The notes below the pieces were generated by a model. It ran no database searches. It worked only from the letters and a program-made list of their open reading frames with translations, and was not told where the DNA came from. From Clostridia bacterium (GTDB lineage Bacteria; Bacillota; Clostridia; Oscillospirales; Acutalibacteraceae): a stretch of 62,469 nt of DNA. A program made the translations under genes and the position numbers. Location: NCBI GenBank assembly GCA_017436285.1, contig JAFSDL010000050.1, forward strand, positions 1 through 62,469. The letters are read 5' to 3'. Positions 48,423-58,500 of the stretch are shown piece by piece (within the stretch, counting starts at the first letter, position 1; each line of letters opens with the position of its first letter).

Positions 48423-49136
48423 ATGAAAAAAATAATAGCCTTACTTTTAATAATAAGCTGTATTTCAATTTTTGCTTCCTGTGGTAAAAATGAATATATT
48501 GATGACGGAAAAGCTCTTGAAACTGCTGAAACAGTTATTGAAATTACGGGCAATGCAGGTTCAATTGATTTGGATGAAAATGTTGCGAGAACTCTTTTAG
48601 AGGTTTATGATAAGAAAAGCCTGGGCTTATCAAAAGATATTTATGAATATGAGCTTAAATTAAGCCCAACCCGCTTTTCAGATAAAGATGCCTGCCTTGT
48701 TGAAGCATTTAATGAGGGTGATGAAAAGGCTGAGGGTACTTTTATGATTTTTGGTCAACAGTGCTTTGTTTATGACCAAAAAACAAAAGAATATTTGCTT
48801 TTGACTCTTGATGGACCTGTAAAATATGAAGTGCCTACCGAAAATTCAGAGCAATTGTCAACAACTGAGCCTGCATTTATATATGATGAAGAGAATAATA
48901 AAAAGCTACAGGAAAAATTTTCTTCATATAGTAAAAAGAAATTGGGCATAGAAAAGGAAATTTCGGAGTATGTTCTTGTTGTTACGGGAACAACCACAAC
49001 AGCAGAAAATGGCGAGACAGTATATGTAGTAAGACTTTATGAAAAAACAGGCGAGTCTACAAATAATACTATTGCATTTAATGCAGATGGCAATTATGCT
49101 TACGATAACGAATTAAATAAATATGTAAAACTTTAA
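48423..49136 (+). CDS. hypothetical lipoprotein
   Basis: 237 residues. Signal peptide with lipobox (CISIFASCGKN), so lipid-anchored outside the membrane. The mature part appears to contain two related halves, each with a KKSLGLSKDIYEYELKL / KKKLGIEKEISEYVLVVTG pattern, suggesting an internal duplication. No known domain recognised. It has its own promoter and a strong terminator. Confidence 0.72.
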   Translation: MKKIIALLLIISCISIFASCGKNEYIDDGKALETAETVIEITGNAGSIDLDENVARTLLEVYDKKSLGLSKDIYEYELKLSPTRFSDKDACLVEAFNEGDEKAEGTFMIFGQQCFVYDQKTKEYLLLTLDGPVKYEVPTENSEQLSTTEPAFIYDEENNKKLQEKFSSYSKKKLGIEKEISEYVLVVTGTTTTAENGETVYVVRLYEKTGESTNNTIAFNADGNYAYDNELNKYVKL

Positions 49137-49143
49137 GATTGAT

Positions 49144-49184
49144 AAAAGGGTATGTAAAAAGCTCGCTTTTTTACATACCCTTTT
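49144..49184. terminator. bidirectional terminator between lipoprotein gene and nagA
   Basis: 17-bp stem AAAAGGGTATGTAAAAA with its exact complement, loop about 6 bases, between two convergent genes. Confidence 0.92.
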
Positions 49185-49190
49185 AATTAC

Positions 49191-50354
49191 TTATATAATT
49201 TTGTTCCCGTTTGTGATAACAGATTTAATGTTAATATCATCATCAAATAAAATTAAATCTGCATCATAGCCCTTGGCAATCTGCCCTTTTTTATCAGAAA
49301 AGCCGAGCACCTCTGCAGGGGTTAAGCTTGCCATTCTCACTGCACTGTAAAGAGGCACACCCACCTCTTTATACATATTTCTCACGCAGTCCGAAAGCAC
49401 ACTTGCGCTACCTGCCAAGGCAGAACGGTCGGAAAGCTTCATAACATTATCTTCATATATAACACTCATACCGTTTTCCTGTGTGTAAACGGTATTTTCT
49501 TTTATGTCGCTTGCAGAAAATTCAAGTCCGTCGGTAATGAGATACATTTTCTCATCGCCCTTGGATTTATAAATAAGCTGAAGCACGCCCTTTGGCAGAT
49601 GCCTTAAATCTGCAATAGTCTGTGTGGTAATTTCATCAAGCACAAGCCCGGCTTCAACAACACCTGCAGTTCTGAAAACCCCTGTTTTAAAGCAAGAGGT
49701 GCAAGCGTTGTAAATATGAGTAATATCACTATAACCGTGCTTTAACGCTTCTTCAATCTGCTCAAAGCTTGCGGCACTGTGAGCAACGGAAGCAACGATT
49801 CCTCGTTTTTTGAGCTTTTCGCCTAATTCAAAACCGCCCTCAACCTCAGGTGCGGCACCCATTATGAGAATTCTGTTCCATAAATCAAGCAATTCCTCAG
49901 GTGGATTTTTCTTGGGGTTAAGTATATTTTCGGGGCTTTGAGCACCCTTGTATTTTAAATTGAGATATGGTCCCTCAAGATGCACACCAAGAATATTTGC
50001 TTTTTTGCTTTCTTCGCTTGCTTTTTTTATAGAAAGAACAACCCTTTTCAGCTGGTCTATGGGTGCGGCAAGGGTGGTGGGAGCAATTGAGGTTGTGCCG
50101 TGCTTCAGGTGAGCCTCTGCCATAGCTATAATATCCTCGTAATTTTCGCTCATAGCACTTTTGTTTCCGCCACCGTGAACATGAGCATCGATAAAGCCGG
50201 GGGAAAGATACATACCGCCACAGTCTGTGACCATATCATTTTCCTTTTCCTCGTATCTCTCAACTATATCAATAATTTTTCCATCATCCGTAAGCACAAT
50301 GCAGTCGCGGATTTTTTGCGGGAAAACTACCTTGCAGTTCTTATAAACCTTCAT
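49191..50354 (-). CDS. nagA: N-acetylglucosamine-6-phosphate deacetylase
   Basis: 387 residues. Amidohydrolase that removes acetate from GlcNAc-6-P, feeding amino sugars to glycolysis and wall synthesis. Metal and substrate motifs: GFIDAHVHGGG, GVHLEGPYLN (Glu metal ligand), VASVAHSAASF, DITHIYNA and LITDGLEFS. ATG 50354 has AAGAGG at 8 bases; the in-frame GTG 50363 overlaps that site. No nagB is adjacent. It fits with the glycan-degrading enzymes in the window. Confidence 0.94.
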   Translation of the reverse strand: MKVYKNCKVVFPQKIRDCIVLTDDGKIIDIVERYEEKENDMVTDCGGMYLSPGFIDAHVHGGGNKSAMSENYEDIIAMAEAHLKHGTTSIAPTTLAAPIDQLKRVVLSIKKASEESKKANILGVHLEGPYLNLKYKGAQSPENILNPKKNPPEELLDLWNRILIMGAAPEVEGGFELGEKLKKRGIVASVAHSAASFEQIEEALKHGYSDITHIYNACTSCFKTGVFRTAGVVEAGLVLDEITTQTIADLRHLPKGVLQLIYKSKGDEKMYLITDGLEFSASDIKENTVYTQENGMSVIYEDNVMKLSDRSALAGSASVLSDCVRNMYKEVGVPLYSAVRMASLTPAEVLGFSDKKGQIAKGYDADLILFDDDINIKSVITNGNKII

Positions 50355-50491
50355 TCTTTTCACCTCTTACTGTTTCTGTATTAATTTTAAAATTATTCTT
50401 CTCTCTTGTCAATGAAAAGTTTTTTTACCGACCTTTAGCGACAAAAGTTTTGTTCCCCAAAATATATAATATAGAAAAAGGGGGTGGGGCA

Positions 50492-51388
50492 TTGACGATT
50501 TATGCAGATGTGCTTGTGGCTTTGAACATTCTCATTACATATATTTTAATTGTTGCAGTCCGTGTTTTCTGCAAAATTCCAACTAATAAATGGGCGGTTC
50601 TGGTTGCCTCCTTGGTGGGTGGCTTCAGCTCACTGATAATCCTTTGGGAGAATATGAATATCGCACTTTCCTTGCTTTTTAAAATAGCTACCGCAGGTGT
50701 TATAGTGGGTATTGCCTTTCTTCCGAAAAATGTGAAAGCCTTGTTGAAAACATATATGGGCTTTTTTCTTGTGAGCTTCCTTTTCGGTGGGGCGGTTTAT
50801 GCCTTGCAAATAGCCTTTAAGCCGAGGAATATATTATATTACAACGGAATTGTTTATTTCGATATGAGTATCAGTTATCTTGTGGGCTGTGTGCTTTCTG
50901 TTTATGGTGTGTTTTTAATTGGTGATTATGTTATCACAAGGCATACTCTTAAGGGTAGTAAATGCCTTCTGGAAATTGCATATAACAATATGAGCGTTAC
51001 TCTTCCCGCTATTGTTGATACGGGCAATTCCTTGCAGGATGGCTTAAGCGGAAGACCCGTTGTTGTGGCAGAGCTTTCGGCAATTGCACCTGTGTTCAGC
51101 AGAGAGGAGCTACTGTTTTTTAAAAATCAGAATTATGAAAATATTCCAAAATCCTTGCACAAGGTCTTTCGCCTTGTGCCCTGCAGTGCAGTAACGGGGG
51201 AGGGATTGTTGCCGTCATTTGTTCCCCAATTTGTCAGGCTTACCACAGAAAAGGGTGTTTATAAAACAGATTTTTGCACAATAGGGGTGGTTTGCAAGCC
51301 CCTTTCATCAGGGGAATATAAAGCACTTGTAAACAACAATATTTTTGAAATGGGGAAAGAAGAGAATGATAAAAAAGCTTATAATTAA
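50492..51388 (+). CDS. spoIIGA: sigma-E processing peptidase SpoIIGA
   Basis: 298 residues. Five N-terminal membrane helices ([20 protein letters not shown] onward) and a C-terminal aspartic-protease domain with the active site [11 protein letters not shown] (Asp176). It cleaves the pro-sequence from SigE in the mother cell after a signal from SpoIIR. The start is TTG 50492 after AAGGGGGTG; upstream residues lack a ribosome binding site. Its end overlaps sigE by 23 bases. TATAAT at 50465-50470 and a TTTGTCGCT-like (Spo0A-box-like) sequence on the minus strand near 50437-50446 hint at Spo0A control. Confidence 0.93.
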   Translation: MTIYADVLVALNILITYILIVAVRVFCKIPTNKWAVLVASLVGGFSSLIILWENMNIALSLLFKIATAGVIVGIAFLPKNVKALLKTYMGFFLVSFLFGGAVYALQIAFKPRNILYYNGIVYFDMSISYLVGCVLSVYGVFLIGDYVITRHTLKGSKCLLEIAYNNMSVTLPAIVDTGNSLQDGLSGRPVVVAELSAIAPVFSREELLFFKNQNYENIPKSLHKVFRLVPCSAVTGEGLLPSFVPQFVRLTTEKGVYKTDFCTIGVVCKPLSSGEYKALVNNNIFEMGKEENDKKAYN

Positions 51389-52085
51389 ATTAAGAATGCT
51401 CAAAGCAAGGTTATTACAAAAATCAGGATTTAATACAGTTTATTACATAAACAGTCCACAGACCCTGCCGCCACCCTTATCGAAGGCAGAGGAGGAAAGG
51501 CTGACAGAGGAAAACGCCAACGGTGACCAAAGGGCAAGAGATATTTTGGTTGAGCATAATCTGCGCCTTGTGGTTTACATTGCAAAAAAGTTTGAAAACT
51601 CAGGAGTTAATATTGAGGATTTGATTTCCATTGGCACAATTGGTCTTATAAAGGCGGTCAATACCTTTAAGCCTGATAAAAATATCAAGCTTGCAACCTA
51701 TGCTTCAAGGTGCATTGAAAATGAAATTTTGATGTATTTAAGAAAGGTCAATCAACAAAGGCTTGATATCTCCTTGGATGAGCCTCTTAATGTGGATTGG
51801 GACGGAAATGAGCTGTTGCTTTCTGATGTTTTAGGAACAGATGGATTGGAAATAAACGATAATCTTGAGCAGGAGGATGAAAAAAGAGTGCTTATAGCCT
51901 GTATGCAGACTCTTTCAGGAAGAGAAAGGCTTATTATGAATATGCGCTTTGGTCTGGATGGTAAAAACGAACATACACAAAAAGAGGTTGCAGATATTTT
52001 AGGCATCTCCCAAAGCTACATTTCAAGGCTTGAAAAAAGAATAATATTAAAATTAAAAAGAGATATTGAGAAAATGACAAACTAA
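51366..52085 (+). CDS. sigE: RNA polymerase sporulation sigma factor SigE (pro-form)
   Basis: 239 residues. Sigma-70 regions are nearly canonical for Sig[68 protein letters not shown] and [14 protein letters not shown]. The basic N-terminal pro-region of about 27 residues ends at VYYI, where SpoIIGA is expected to cut. ATG 51366 is in the overlap with spoIIGA. In many Clostridia and Bacilli sigG follows; here it does not, an esterase gene comes next. Confidence 0.97.
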   Translation: MIKKLIIKLRMLKARLLQKSGFNTVYYINSPQTLPPPLSKAEEERLTEENANGDQRARDILVEHNLRLVVYIAKKFENSGVNIEDLISIGTIGLIKAVNTFKPDKNIKLATYASRCIENEILMYLRKVNQQRLDISLDEPLNVDWDGNELLLSDVLGTDGLEINDNLEQEDEKRVLIACMQTLSGRERLIMNMRFGLDGKNEHTQKEVADILGISQSYISRLEKRIILKLKRDIEKMTN

Positions 52086-52097
52086 AACAAATCCCTC

Positions 52098-52126
52098 TTG
52101 TATTTTCCAAATTATTGTAATAAAAT
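52098..52126 (+). promoter_or_regulatory. possible promoter of the esterase gene
   Basis: TTGTAT (52098-52103), a 17-bp spacer and TAAAAT (52121-52126), 43 bases before the GTG start. Confidence 0.45.
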
Positions 52127-52169
52127 AAAATTATGGTAAGCTTGGAAAATTTTACAAGGGGGCGATTGT

Positions 52170-53102
52170 GTGAATAAAGCACAATTGGTTTTTAAAGCGG
52201 TTGATATTATAGGCGATCCGTTACAAAATAATTTTCACTTTGAAAGTGTTGTTTCTGTGAGAGATATTGCCTATGGCAGCGAAAAAATGAATAAAGGAGA
52301 TTTGTATTACACACCCGAAATTGTGGGTGACGGCAAAAAGCATCCTGTAATTGTTTATTATCACGGTGGCGCATTTCTTGCAGGAGATAAGAAATACAGA
52401 ATTTCCATTTGTGAATTTTATGCAAAAGAGGGCTATTTTGTTTTCTGCCCTAACTATCGTATGCCACCTGAGGTGGATTATAAAGGTCTTATGAAGGACT
52501 GTGTTGATTCTCTCAACTTTATTTCTTCTCTTTCTCTCAAATATAACTTTGATTTAGATAATATTGTTCTCACAGGTGATTCTGCAGGTGGTTATATCGC
52601 TTCATATCTGGCTGCAATAAAATATAACGAAGAGCTTTGTGATGTTCTCGGTTTCAATAAAGTAAACGTTGACCTTAAAGGTCTTATGCTTATGTGCGGT
52701 ATTTATGATTTAGAGGTGCTTATGAAGGGTACTTCTCTTATGGGGGTTATTCCCACCACAGCAAGAACTCTTCTTAATTTCAATTTCAAAAACGATTTTT
52801 CTAATATCAAGGATTTTCCTGATTATGAATATATTTCACCGGCAGAATTTGTGAACGAAAAATGGTGCAGTACCTTTATTTGCTGGGCAGATGATGATAT
52901 GGTCTGTCAGGGTCAGGGTGAACCCATGGCGGAGAAATTAAAAGCTGTTGTTCCGCTTTATGACCAATACCACGTGGCAGGCTTTGTTAATAATCATTGC
53001 TACCATCTTACACCCTCAATCAATAAATATGCGAGAGAATGCTTGCAGAAGTCAGTAGATTTTTTAGCAACATTGTTTGCAGAAGAGAAAATTACTGTTT
53101 AA
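52170..53102 (+). CDS. alpha/beta hydrolase, hormone-sensitive-lipase-type esterase
   Basis: 310 residues. Oxyanion-hole motif YYHGGAFLAG, nucleophile elbow VLTGDSAGGYIASYL, acid CWADDDMVC and a C-terminal His in NNHCYHLTP. This is the HSL/family IV esterase pattern for small acyl esters, possibly on acetylated glycans. No signal peptide, so cytoplasmic. The start is GTG 52170 with AAGGGGGC upstream. Located directly after sigE but with its own promoter-like sequence. Confidence 0.88.
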   Translation: MNKAQLVFKAVDIIGDPLQNNFHFESVVSVRDIAYGSEKMNKGDLYYTPEIVGDGKKHPVIVYYHGGAFLAGDKKYRISICEFYAKEGYFVFCPNYRMPPEVDYKGLMKDCVDSLNFISSLSLKYNFDLDNIVLTGDSAGGYIASYLAAIKYNEELCDVLGFNKVNVDLKGLMLMCGIYDLEVLMKGTSLMGVIPTTARTLLNFNFKNDFSNIKDFPDYEYISPAEFVNEKWCSTFICWADDDMVCQGQGEPMAEKLKAVVPLYDQYHVAGFVNNHCYHLTPSINKYARECLQKSVDFLATLFAEEKITV

Positions 53103-53119
53103 TGCGGAGTGCAGAATTA

Positions 53120-53210
53120 GATGCCAGATGCCAGAGCTTTGCAAGGAGTAAAGATGTTGCGAAGCCTATCATCCCTGTTTGCCTTGGCAAATAGGGATGA
53201 TAGGCTTCGC
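53120..53210 (+). repeat. degenerate heptamers joined to a 52-bp near-perfect palindrome
   Basis: ATGCCAG units (53120-53134) are followed by a palindrome at 53159-53210: GCGAAGCCTATCATCCCT pairs with AGGGATGATAGGCTTCGC, with inner TTTGCC/GGCAAA and one mismatch. The first 12 bases are identical to 38706-38717. Confidence 0.75.
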
Positions 53211-53228
53211 TTAAATTTACATTTTCTG

Positions 53229-53260
53229 CTACGGTGCATTTTTGTGCCCCGTAACCTTCC
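53229..53260 (+). repeat. 32-bp direct repeat, copy 1
   Basis: Begins CTACGGTGCATTTTTGTGCC and ends CGTAACCTTCC. Copy 2 at 53758-53789 differs by one base. The two copies bracket the XRE regulator and small RNA. Confidence 0.85.
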
Positions 53261-53270
53261 ACGCTCCACT

Positions 53271-53303
53271 AAAAAAAGACCGGTCAATCAAGACCGTTCT
53301 TTT
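53271..53303 (-). terminator. terminator of the XRE regulator at 53.3 kb
   Basis: On the minus strand AAAAGAACGGTC pairs with GACCGGTCTTTT (one mismatch), followed by a T-run. The regulator stop codon lies in the loop. Confidence 0.7.
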
Positions 53304-53518
53304 CGTTTATATGCTTTTTTATCATCTGTTAAGTATAGAATGTAATCGACAGATGTGTTGTAAAATGAAGCTAATTTAATTATTATTTCATAAGGGATTT
53401 CTCGTTTTGATAACTCATATTGAGAATAGGTTGTTTGTGCTATATTAAGCATTTCAGCAAGATTCTTCTGCAATAAATCGTGGTCTTCCCGCAGGTCTTT
53501 TAACCTTGTTTTTACCAT
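53288..53518 (-). CDS. XRE-family helix-turn-helix regulator
   Basis: 76 residues. The HTH_3 domain covers residues 5-60: LKDLREDHDLLQKNLAEMLN, then IAQTTYSQYELSKREIPYEI and YNTSVDYILYLTD, with a basic tail. ATG 53518 lies 10 bases after AAAGGAG; the open frame extends further upstream but without a ribosome binding site and through the promoter/operator. It is divergent from a consensus promoter that contains a perfect 19-bp palindrome and drives only a small RNA. Confidence 0.88.
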   Translation of the reverse strand: MVKTRLKDLREDHDLLQKNLAEMLNIAQTTYSQYELSKREIPYEIIIKLASFYNTSVDYILYLTDDKKAYKRKERS

Positions 53519-53564
53519 ATCTGTCAACTCCTTTGCTTTATTGTAACTTTTTATACAAAAAACA

Positions 53565-53593
53565 TTGACAGATAACTCATATTGAGTTATAAT
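53565..53593 (+). promoter_or_regulatory. consensus promoter with palindromic operator in its spacer
   Basis: TTGACA (53565-53570), a 17-bp spacer and TATAAT (53588-53593). The palindrome ATAACTCATATTGAGTTAT (53572-53590) fills the spacer, an ideal site for a repressor. The adjacent XRE protein is the candidate. Confidence 0.85.
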
Positions 53594-53599
53594 ATAAAT

Positions 53600-53677
53600 G
53601 CTAAACGAACCACTGTTGCGACACAAATGCAGATAGCGAATCAGGAGTGTAGAAATGCATTCCTGATTTGCTTTTTT
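53600..53677 (+). ncRNA. candidate small RNA of about 75 nt under XRE control
   Basis: The transcript from the promoter at 53565-53593 would run to a strong terminator: GCGAATCAGGA (53636-53646) pairs with TCCTGATTTGC (53661-53671, one G-T), then six T. The only frames inside lack ribosome binding sites, so it is probably non-coding. Its partner or target is unknown. Confidence 0.6.
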
Positions 53678-53679
53678 AT

Positions 53680-53872
53680 GCCGACCGCAGGTCACATAAC
53701 TTTCCATTTTCAGCTTTCAACTGCAACGGAATGGTCAAGATCGTTCTCTACATTGCTCTACGGCGCATTTTTGTGCCCCGTAACCTTCCGTTTTCGATTT
53801 TCAACTTGCAACTTGCAACTGTTTGCAAACCGCTAATTGCTATTTGCTATTTGCTGGCGACTGGTAGCTGAT
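53680..53872 (-). repeat. inverted GCCGACCGCAGGT motif, second 32-bp repeat copy and heptamer arrays (element H8)
   Basis: GCCGACCGCAGGT (53680-53692) is the reverse complement of the tail motif of H2 and H3. Reversed heptamers follow (53699-53730), then the 32-bp direct repeat copy 2 (53758-53789), then TTCAACT/TGCAACT-type units (53796-53822) and GCTATTTGCTATTTGCTGGC with GACTGGTAGCTG (53837-53870). There is no gene here; with the small RNA it fills the 390-bp gap between the XRE gene and guaB. Confidence 0.65.
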
Positions 53873-53875
53873 AAT

Positions 53876-53907
53876 AAAAAAGGATGGTCAACCGACCATC
53901 CTTTTTT
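53876..53907 (-). terminator. guaB terminator
   Basis: Perfect 14-bp stem AAAAAAGGATGGTC/GACCATCCTTTTTT with loop AACC, next to the guaB stop. Confidence 0.92.
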
Positions 53908-53908
53908 A

Positions 53909-55414
53909 TTATCTTATGTTTCCTGTATTAGTCTTAAGTGTAACGTCGTGTGCGCCACCCTCAACAATACTTGTAGCACTTACAAGAGTGAGCTTTGCAT
54001 CTCTCTGTAAATCGGGGATGGTAACAACACCACAGTTGCACATTGTGGATTTAACCTTGTAAAGGCTCTTTGTAACGTTATCGTGAAGTGAGCCTGCGTA
54101 GGTTACGTAGGAGTCAACACCCTCTTCGAATGAAAGCTTTGACTGACCGCCAAGGTCATATCTCTGCCAGTTTCTTGCTCTGTTTGAGCCTTCACCCCAA
54201 TATTCCTTAACATAAGTACCGTTAATGTTAAGCTTGGGTGTTGGGCTTTCGTCAAATCTTGCAAAATATCTGCCGAGCATCATAAAGTCAGCACCCATTG
54301 CAAGAGCGAGAGTCATATGATAATCGTGAACAATACCGCCGTCAGAGCAAATGGGAACATAAACGCCTGTTTCCTCAAAGTATTCATCACGGGCAGCAGC
54401 AACCTCAATAAGAGCAGTAGCCTGTCCGCGACCGATACCCTTTGTTTCACGGGTGATGCAGATTGAACCGCCACCGATACCAACCTTGATGAAGTCTGCA
54501 CCGGATTCTGCAAGGAAGCGGAAGCCATCGCGGTCAACAACGTTACCTGCGCCAACCTTTACTGTGTCGCCATATTTTTCATGAATGAAAGCGATTGTTC
54601 TCTTCTGCCATTCTGTGTAACCCTCGGAGGAGTCGATGCAAAGAACGTCTGCACCTGCTTCAACAAGAGCTGGAACTCTTTCTTCATAGTCACGGGTGTT
54701 GATACCTGCGCCAACCATATATCTCTTCTGGGCATCAAGAATTTCCTGAGGATTTTCTTTATGCTGAGAATAGTCCTTACGGAAAACGAAATACATAAGC
54801 TTTCCGTTATCATCAACAATGGGGAGGGAATTGAGCTTGTGTTCCCAGATAATGTCGTTAGCTTCTTTAAGAGTTGTAGAAGCAGGAGCGGTAACGAGCT
54901 TTTCAAGGGGAGTCATAAACTCGGTAACTTTTAAATCAAGGGGCATACGGCTTATTCTGTAATCACGGGATGTAACAACACCTAAAAGCTTGCCGTTTGG
55001 AGTACCGTTGTCGGTAACAGCCATTGTAGAATGACCTAAGCTGTCATAAAGCTCAACAACATCTGCTAATGTGTTATCAGGGCAGAGGTTTGAGTCACTT
55101 ACAACAAAGCCTGCCTTGTAGCTTTTTACTCTTGCAACCATTGCTGCTTCATCTTCAATAGACTGAGAGCCGTAAATAAAGGAGATACCGCCTTCCTTTG
55201 CAAGTGCAATAGCGAGAGTGTCGTTAGAAACGGACTGCATAATAGCAGATACCATAGGAATGTTAAGAGTTATGGGAGATTCCTCGCCTTTTCTGAACTT
55301 GCAAAGAGGTGTTTTAAGAGAAACATTTGCAGGAATACAGTCAGGACCGGTGTAGCCGGGGATGAGCAGATATTCGCTAAAGGTTCTTGAGGGTTCGTTA
55401 CAAAAATGTGCCAT
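53909..55414 (-). CDS. guaB: IMP dehydrogenase (divergent subtype)
   Basis: 501 residues. Oxidises IMP to XMP with NAD, the committed step to GMP. TIM barrel interrupted by two CBS domains (about 100-218). The catalytic loop is [20 protein letters not shown] with Cys319, where most bacterial enzymes have GPGSICTTR followed by VVAGVGVPQ; the first 30 residues ([17 protein letters not shown]) also differ from the common type. The GAGVNTRD-equivalent is [13 protein letters not shown]. This looks like a distinct IMPDH subtype rather than GMP reductase, which lacks CBS domains. Confidence 0.92.
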   Translation of the reverse strand: MAHFCNEPSRTFSEYLLIPGYTGPDCIPANVSLKTPLCKFRKGEESPITLNIPMVSAIMQSVSNDTLAIALAKEGGISFIYGSQSIEDEAAMVARVKSYKAGFVVSDSNLCPDNTLADVVELYDSLGHSTMAVTDNGTPNGKLLGVVTSRDYRISRMPLDLKVTEFMTPLEKLVTAPASTTLKEANDIIWEHKLNSLPIVDDNGKLMYFVFRKDYSQHKENPQEILDAQKRYMVGAGINTRDYEERVPALVEAGADVLCIDSSEGYTEWQKRTIAFIHEKYGDTVKVGAGNVVDRDGFRFLAESGADFIKVGIGGGSICITRETKGIGRGQATALIEVAAARDEYFEETGVYVPICSDGGIVHDYHMTLALAMGADFMMLGRYFARFDESPTPKLNINGTYVKEYWGEGSNRARNWQRYDLGGQSKLSFEEGVDSYVTYAGSLHDNVTKSLYKVKSTMCNCGVVTIPDLQRDAKLTLVSATSIVEGGAHDVTLKTNTGNIR

Positions 55415-55523
55415 TCAAATCGCTCCTTTGGACAAAATTATTACCTTACATTCTAACTCTTTTTTTTTGTTATGTCAACTATGAAAAATTAACGATAAAA
55501 CAGTCTTTTTTTGGCGTAAATTA

Positions 55524-55552
55524 TTGTAAAAGCACATATTCTGTGATATCAT
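55524..55552 (+). promoter_or_regulatory. possible promoter of the second GH38 operon
   Basis: TTGTAA (55524-55529), a 17-bp spacer and TATCAT (55547-55552), 30 bases before the start codon. Confidence 0.5.
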
Positions 55553-55582
55553 TACTTTACTTTTACTAACGAGGTTTTTTCT

Positions 55583-58500
55583 ATGGCACATTTTGAAATT
55601 GATTTCCACGATAAAAACAGTGAAAGATATATGATTAGTGGTCGTATCAATCAGATTCTCAGAGATATGTATAGCAAATTTGTTATTATCGACAGTGTTG
55701 ATACGGGGGATTTTTTATATCGCGAGGGTCAGTATTCTGTAGAGGATATTGATAAGGGCGAATGGTCAGGTTTCAAAGCAAATAAGGATTATTGGGGCTA
55801 TAAGGAGTGCTATTGCTGGTTTAAGCAAACAGTTAAAATTCCCGATAGCTTCAAGGGTCACCACGTTATCTATAAAATTATTCCTTATCAGAGAAAATGG
55901 GAGCACGATATCAATCCTCAGTTTATTATCTGCGTAAACGGTAAGGTGGTTCAGGGGGGCGACAGTAACCATCAGTATGTAACCCTTACACCCTGTGCAG
56001 AGGGTGGCGAGGAGCTTGAAATTGCAATCAATGCCTATGCAGATGATTGGGAATGGAAGGGTGAAATTCAGCTTGGGGCAAAGCTTCAGGCATTTGATGA
56101 TGTTGCTTACTGCACATATTTTGATATTCTCACACCCTTAAAGGTTGCAAAATATAAGGATGAGGATAGTGACGCGAGAATCAATATTCTCAAGGCTCTC
56201 AATGAGGCTTGCAATATTCTTGATATTGATACAAATAATCGCGAGATTTTCCGTCAGTCCTGCATTGAGGCATCGGAATACCTTGATAAAAACCTTTACG
56301 GTAAATTTGAAGAGGCTACCTGCTGGGCGGTTGGTCACACTCATATTGACGTTGCCTGGTTGTGGCGCCTTCGTCAGTCAAGGGAAAAGGCTTGTCGTTC
56401 CTTCTCAACGGTTCTCAGATTAATGGAGGAATACCCCGAATATAAATTTATGTCCTCTCAGGCTCAGCTTTATGAATATGTTAAAGAGGATTACCCTGAG
56501 GTTTTTGAGGAAATCAAAAAGAGAGTAAAAGAGGGCAGATGGGAAGCAGAGGGCTCAATGTGGGTTGAGGCAGATACAAATGTAGCCTCAGGTGAAGCCC
56601 TTGTAAGACAGTTCCTTGTGGGCAAGCGCTTCTTCCGTGAGGAGCTGGGCGTTGATAACAAAATTATGTGGCTTCCCGATGTTTTCGGTTATTCTGCGGC
56701 AATCCCTCAGCTTATTAAAAAATGCGGAATGGATTATTTTATGACAACTAAAATCAGCTGGAATGAATATAATAAATTCCCCTATGACACATTCAAATGG
56801 CGCGGTATTGACGGAACAGAGGTGCTTTCTCACTTCCCGCCAAGCTGTCACGCAACTGTTAACGAGCGCAGAGATTGGCAGACAACCTATAACAGTAAAT
56901 TAAGACCACTCTATGTTTTAGGCGGTTATAAGAGATATTCTCAGAAGGACCTTTCAAAGGGTTATTTAATGTCCTATGGCTTCGGTGACGGTGGCGGTGG
57001 TCCCACTATTGAAATGCTTGAATATGGCAGAAGAATGGGAAAGGGTATTCAGGGCTGTCCCGTTGTTAAGCAGTCAACCTCCCTTGATTTCTTCAAGGAC
57101 CTTGATAAAAAGGTTTCAGGCAACAAGCATCTTCCAACCTGGTGTGGCGAATTGTACCTTGAATTCCACAGAGGCACTCTCACAAGTCAGGCAAGAAACA
57201 AGAAATATAACCGTAAGAGCGAATGTCTTTATCACGATGTTGAAACACTTTGTGCGATTGCCAATAAGGAAACAGGGCTTGCTTACCCTAAAGAAGAGCT
57301 TCTCAAAAATTGGAAAACAATTCTTCTAAATCAGTTCCACGATATTCTTCCCGGCTCTTCCATAGCTCAGGTTTATGAGGACAGTAAGGAGGATTACGAA
57401 AGAGTCCTCAAGGCAGGCTGTGAAATGGCAGGTAAGGCTCAGAGCGCACTTCTTTCAAAAATCAATCTTAAGGAAGACAGCATCGTTGTTTTCAACACAA
57501 CAGGCTTCAACCGTCACGATGCAGTAATCTGCGAAATCCCCTGCGAAGAAGAGTTTGCACTTTTTGACAAAAACGGTAATGAAACTCCCTATCAGAAAAC
57601 CTTTGACGGTAAAATCGTGTTTGTTGCAGATGTGGCTTCAAAGGGCTACTCAACCTACACAGTCAAGAAAACTGCACCAAAGAAATTCGATTTTGTTGAT
57701 GTTAGTGATAAAAAAGCCTCAACACCTTACTTTGAGGTTGAGTTCAATTCCGAATATAATATTTCAAAGCTTGTTCATAAGCAAACAGGCAGAAGCGTTG
57801 CTCCCGAGGGAGAAGCTGTCGGTAAGGTTATCGCTTATCAGGACAGACCCCATAACCACGAGGCTTGGGATATCAAATGCTATTTTGATGAAAAAAGCTG
57901 GGAGCTTGATTTCAAGGAAGCAGAGCTTATTGAGCTTGGTGCAGTGAGAGCGGTTTACAAGGTTGACAGAGCCTTCCGTGATTCAACATTTACAGAGTAT
58001 TACTGCATCTATAATGATTTACAAAGAATTGATGTGGACTATGAGGCAGATTGGCACGAGGACCACGTTGTTCTTAAAGCAAATTACCCCGTTGATGTTA
58101 ACACAACAAGAGCAACCTTTGATATTCAGTTCGGTAATATTGAACGTTCAACAACAACTAATACCACCTGGGAATTTGCACAGTTTGAGGAGTCAATGCA
58201 CAAATGGACGGACCTTTCAGACAACAGCTTCGGTCTTTCTGTTATCAATGACTGTAAATATGGCTGCGATGTTAAGGATGGTCGCATCAGACCCACTCTT
58301 TTCCGTTGTGCCACTCATCCCAATCACATTCAGGACAGAGAGCCACATTCCTTCTCATTCTCAATTTACCCCCACGCAAAAAGAGCCAACGATTCCGATG
58401 TTGTTAAAGAGGGCTATAATGTGAACTTCCCCCTTTATGCAATTCCTCAGAAGGCTCAGGCGGGTACACTGGCTCCTGAATATTCACTTGTTTCCTGCGA

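Noticed and set aside
53582-53836. Plus-strand open frames of 84 and 67 codons through the small RNA and repeat region
   Set aside because: They read through the terminator hairpin and heptamer repeats, lack ribosome binding sites and resemble no protein.
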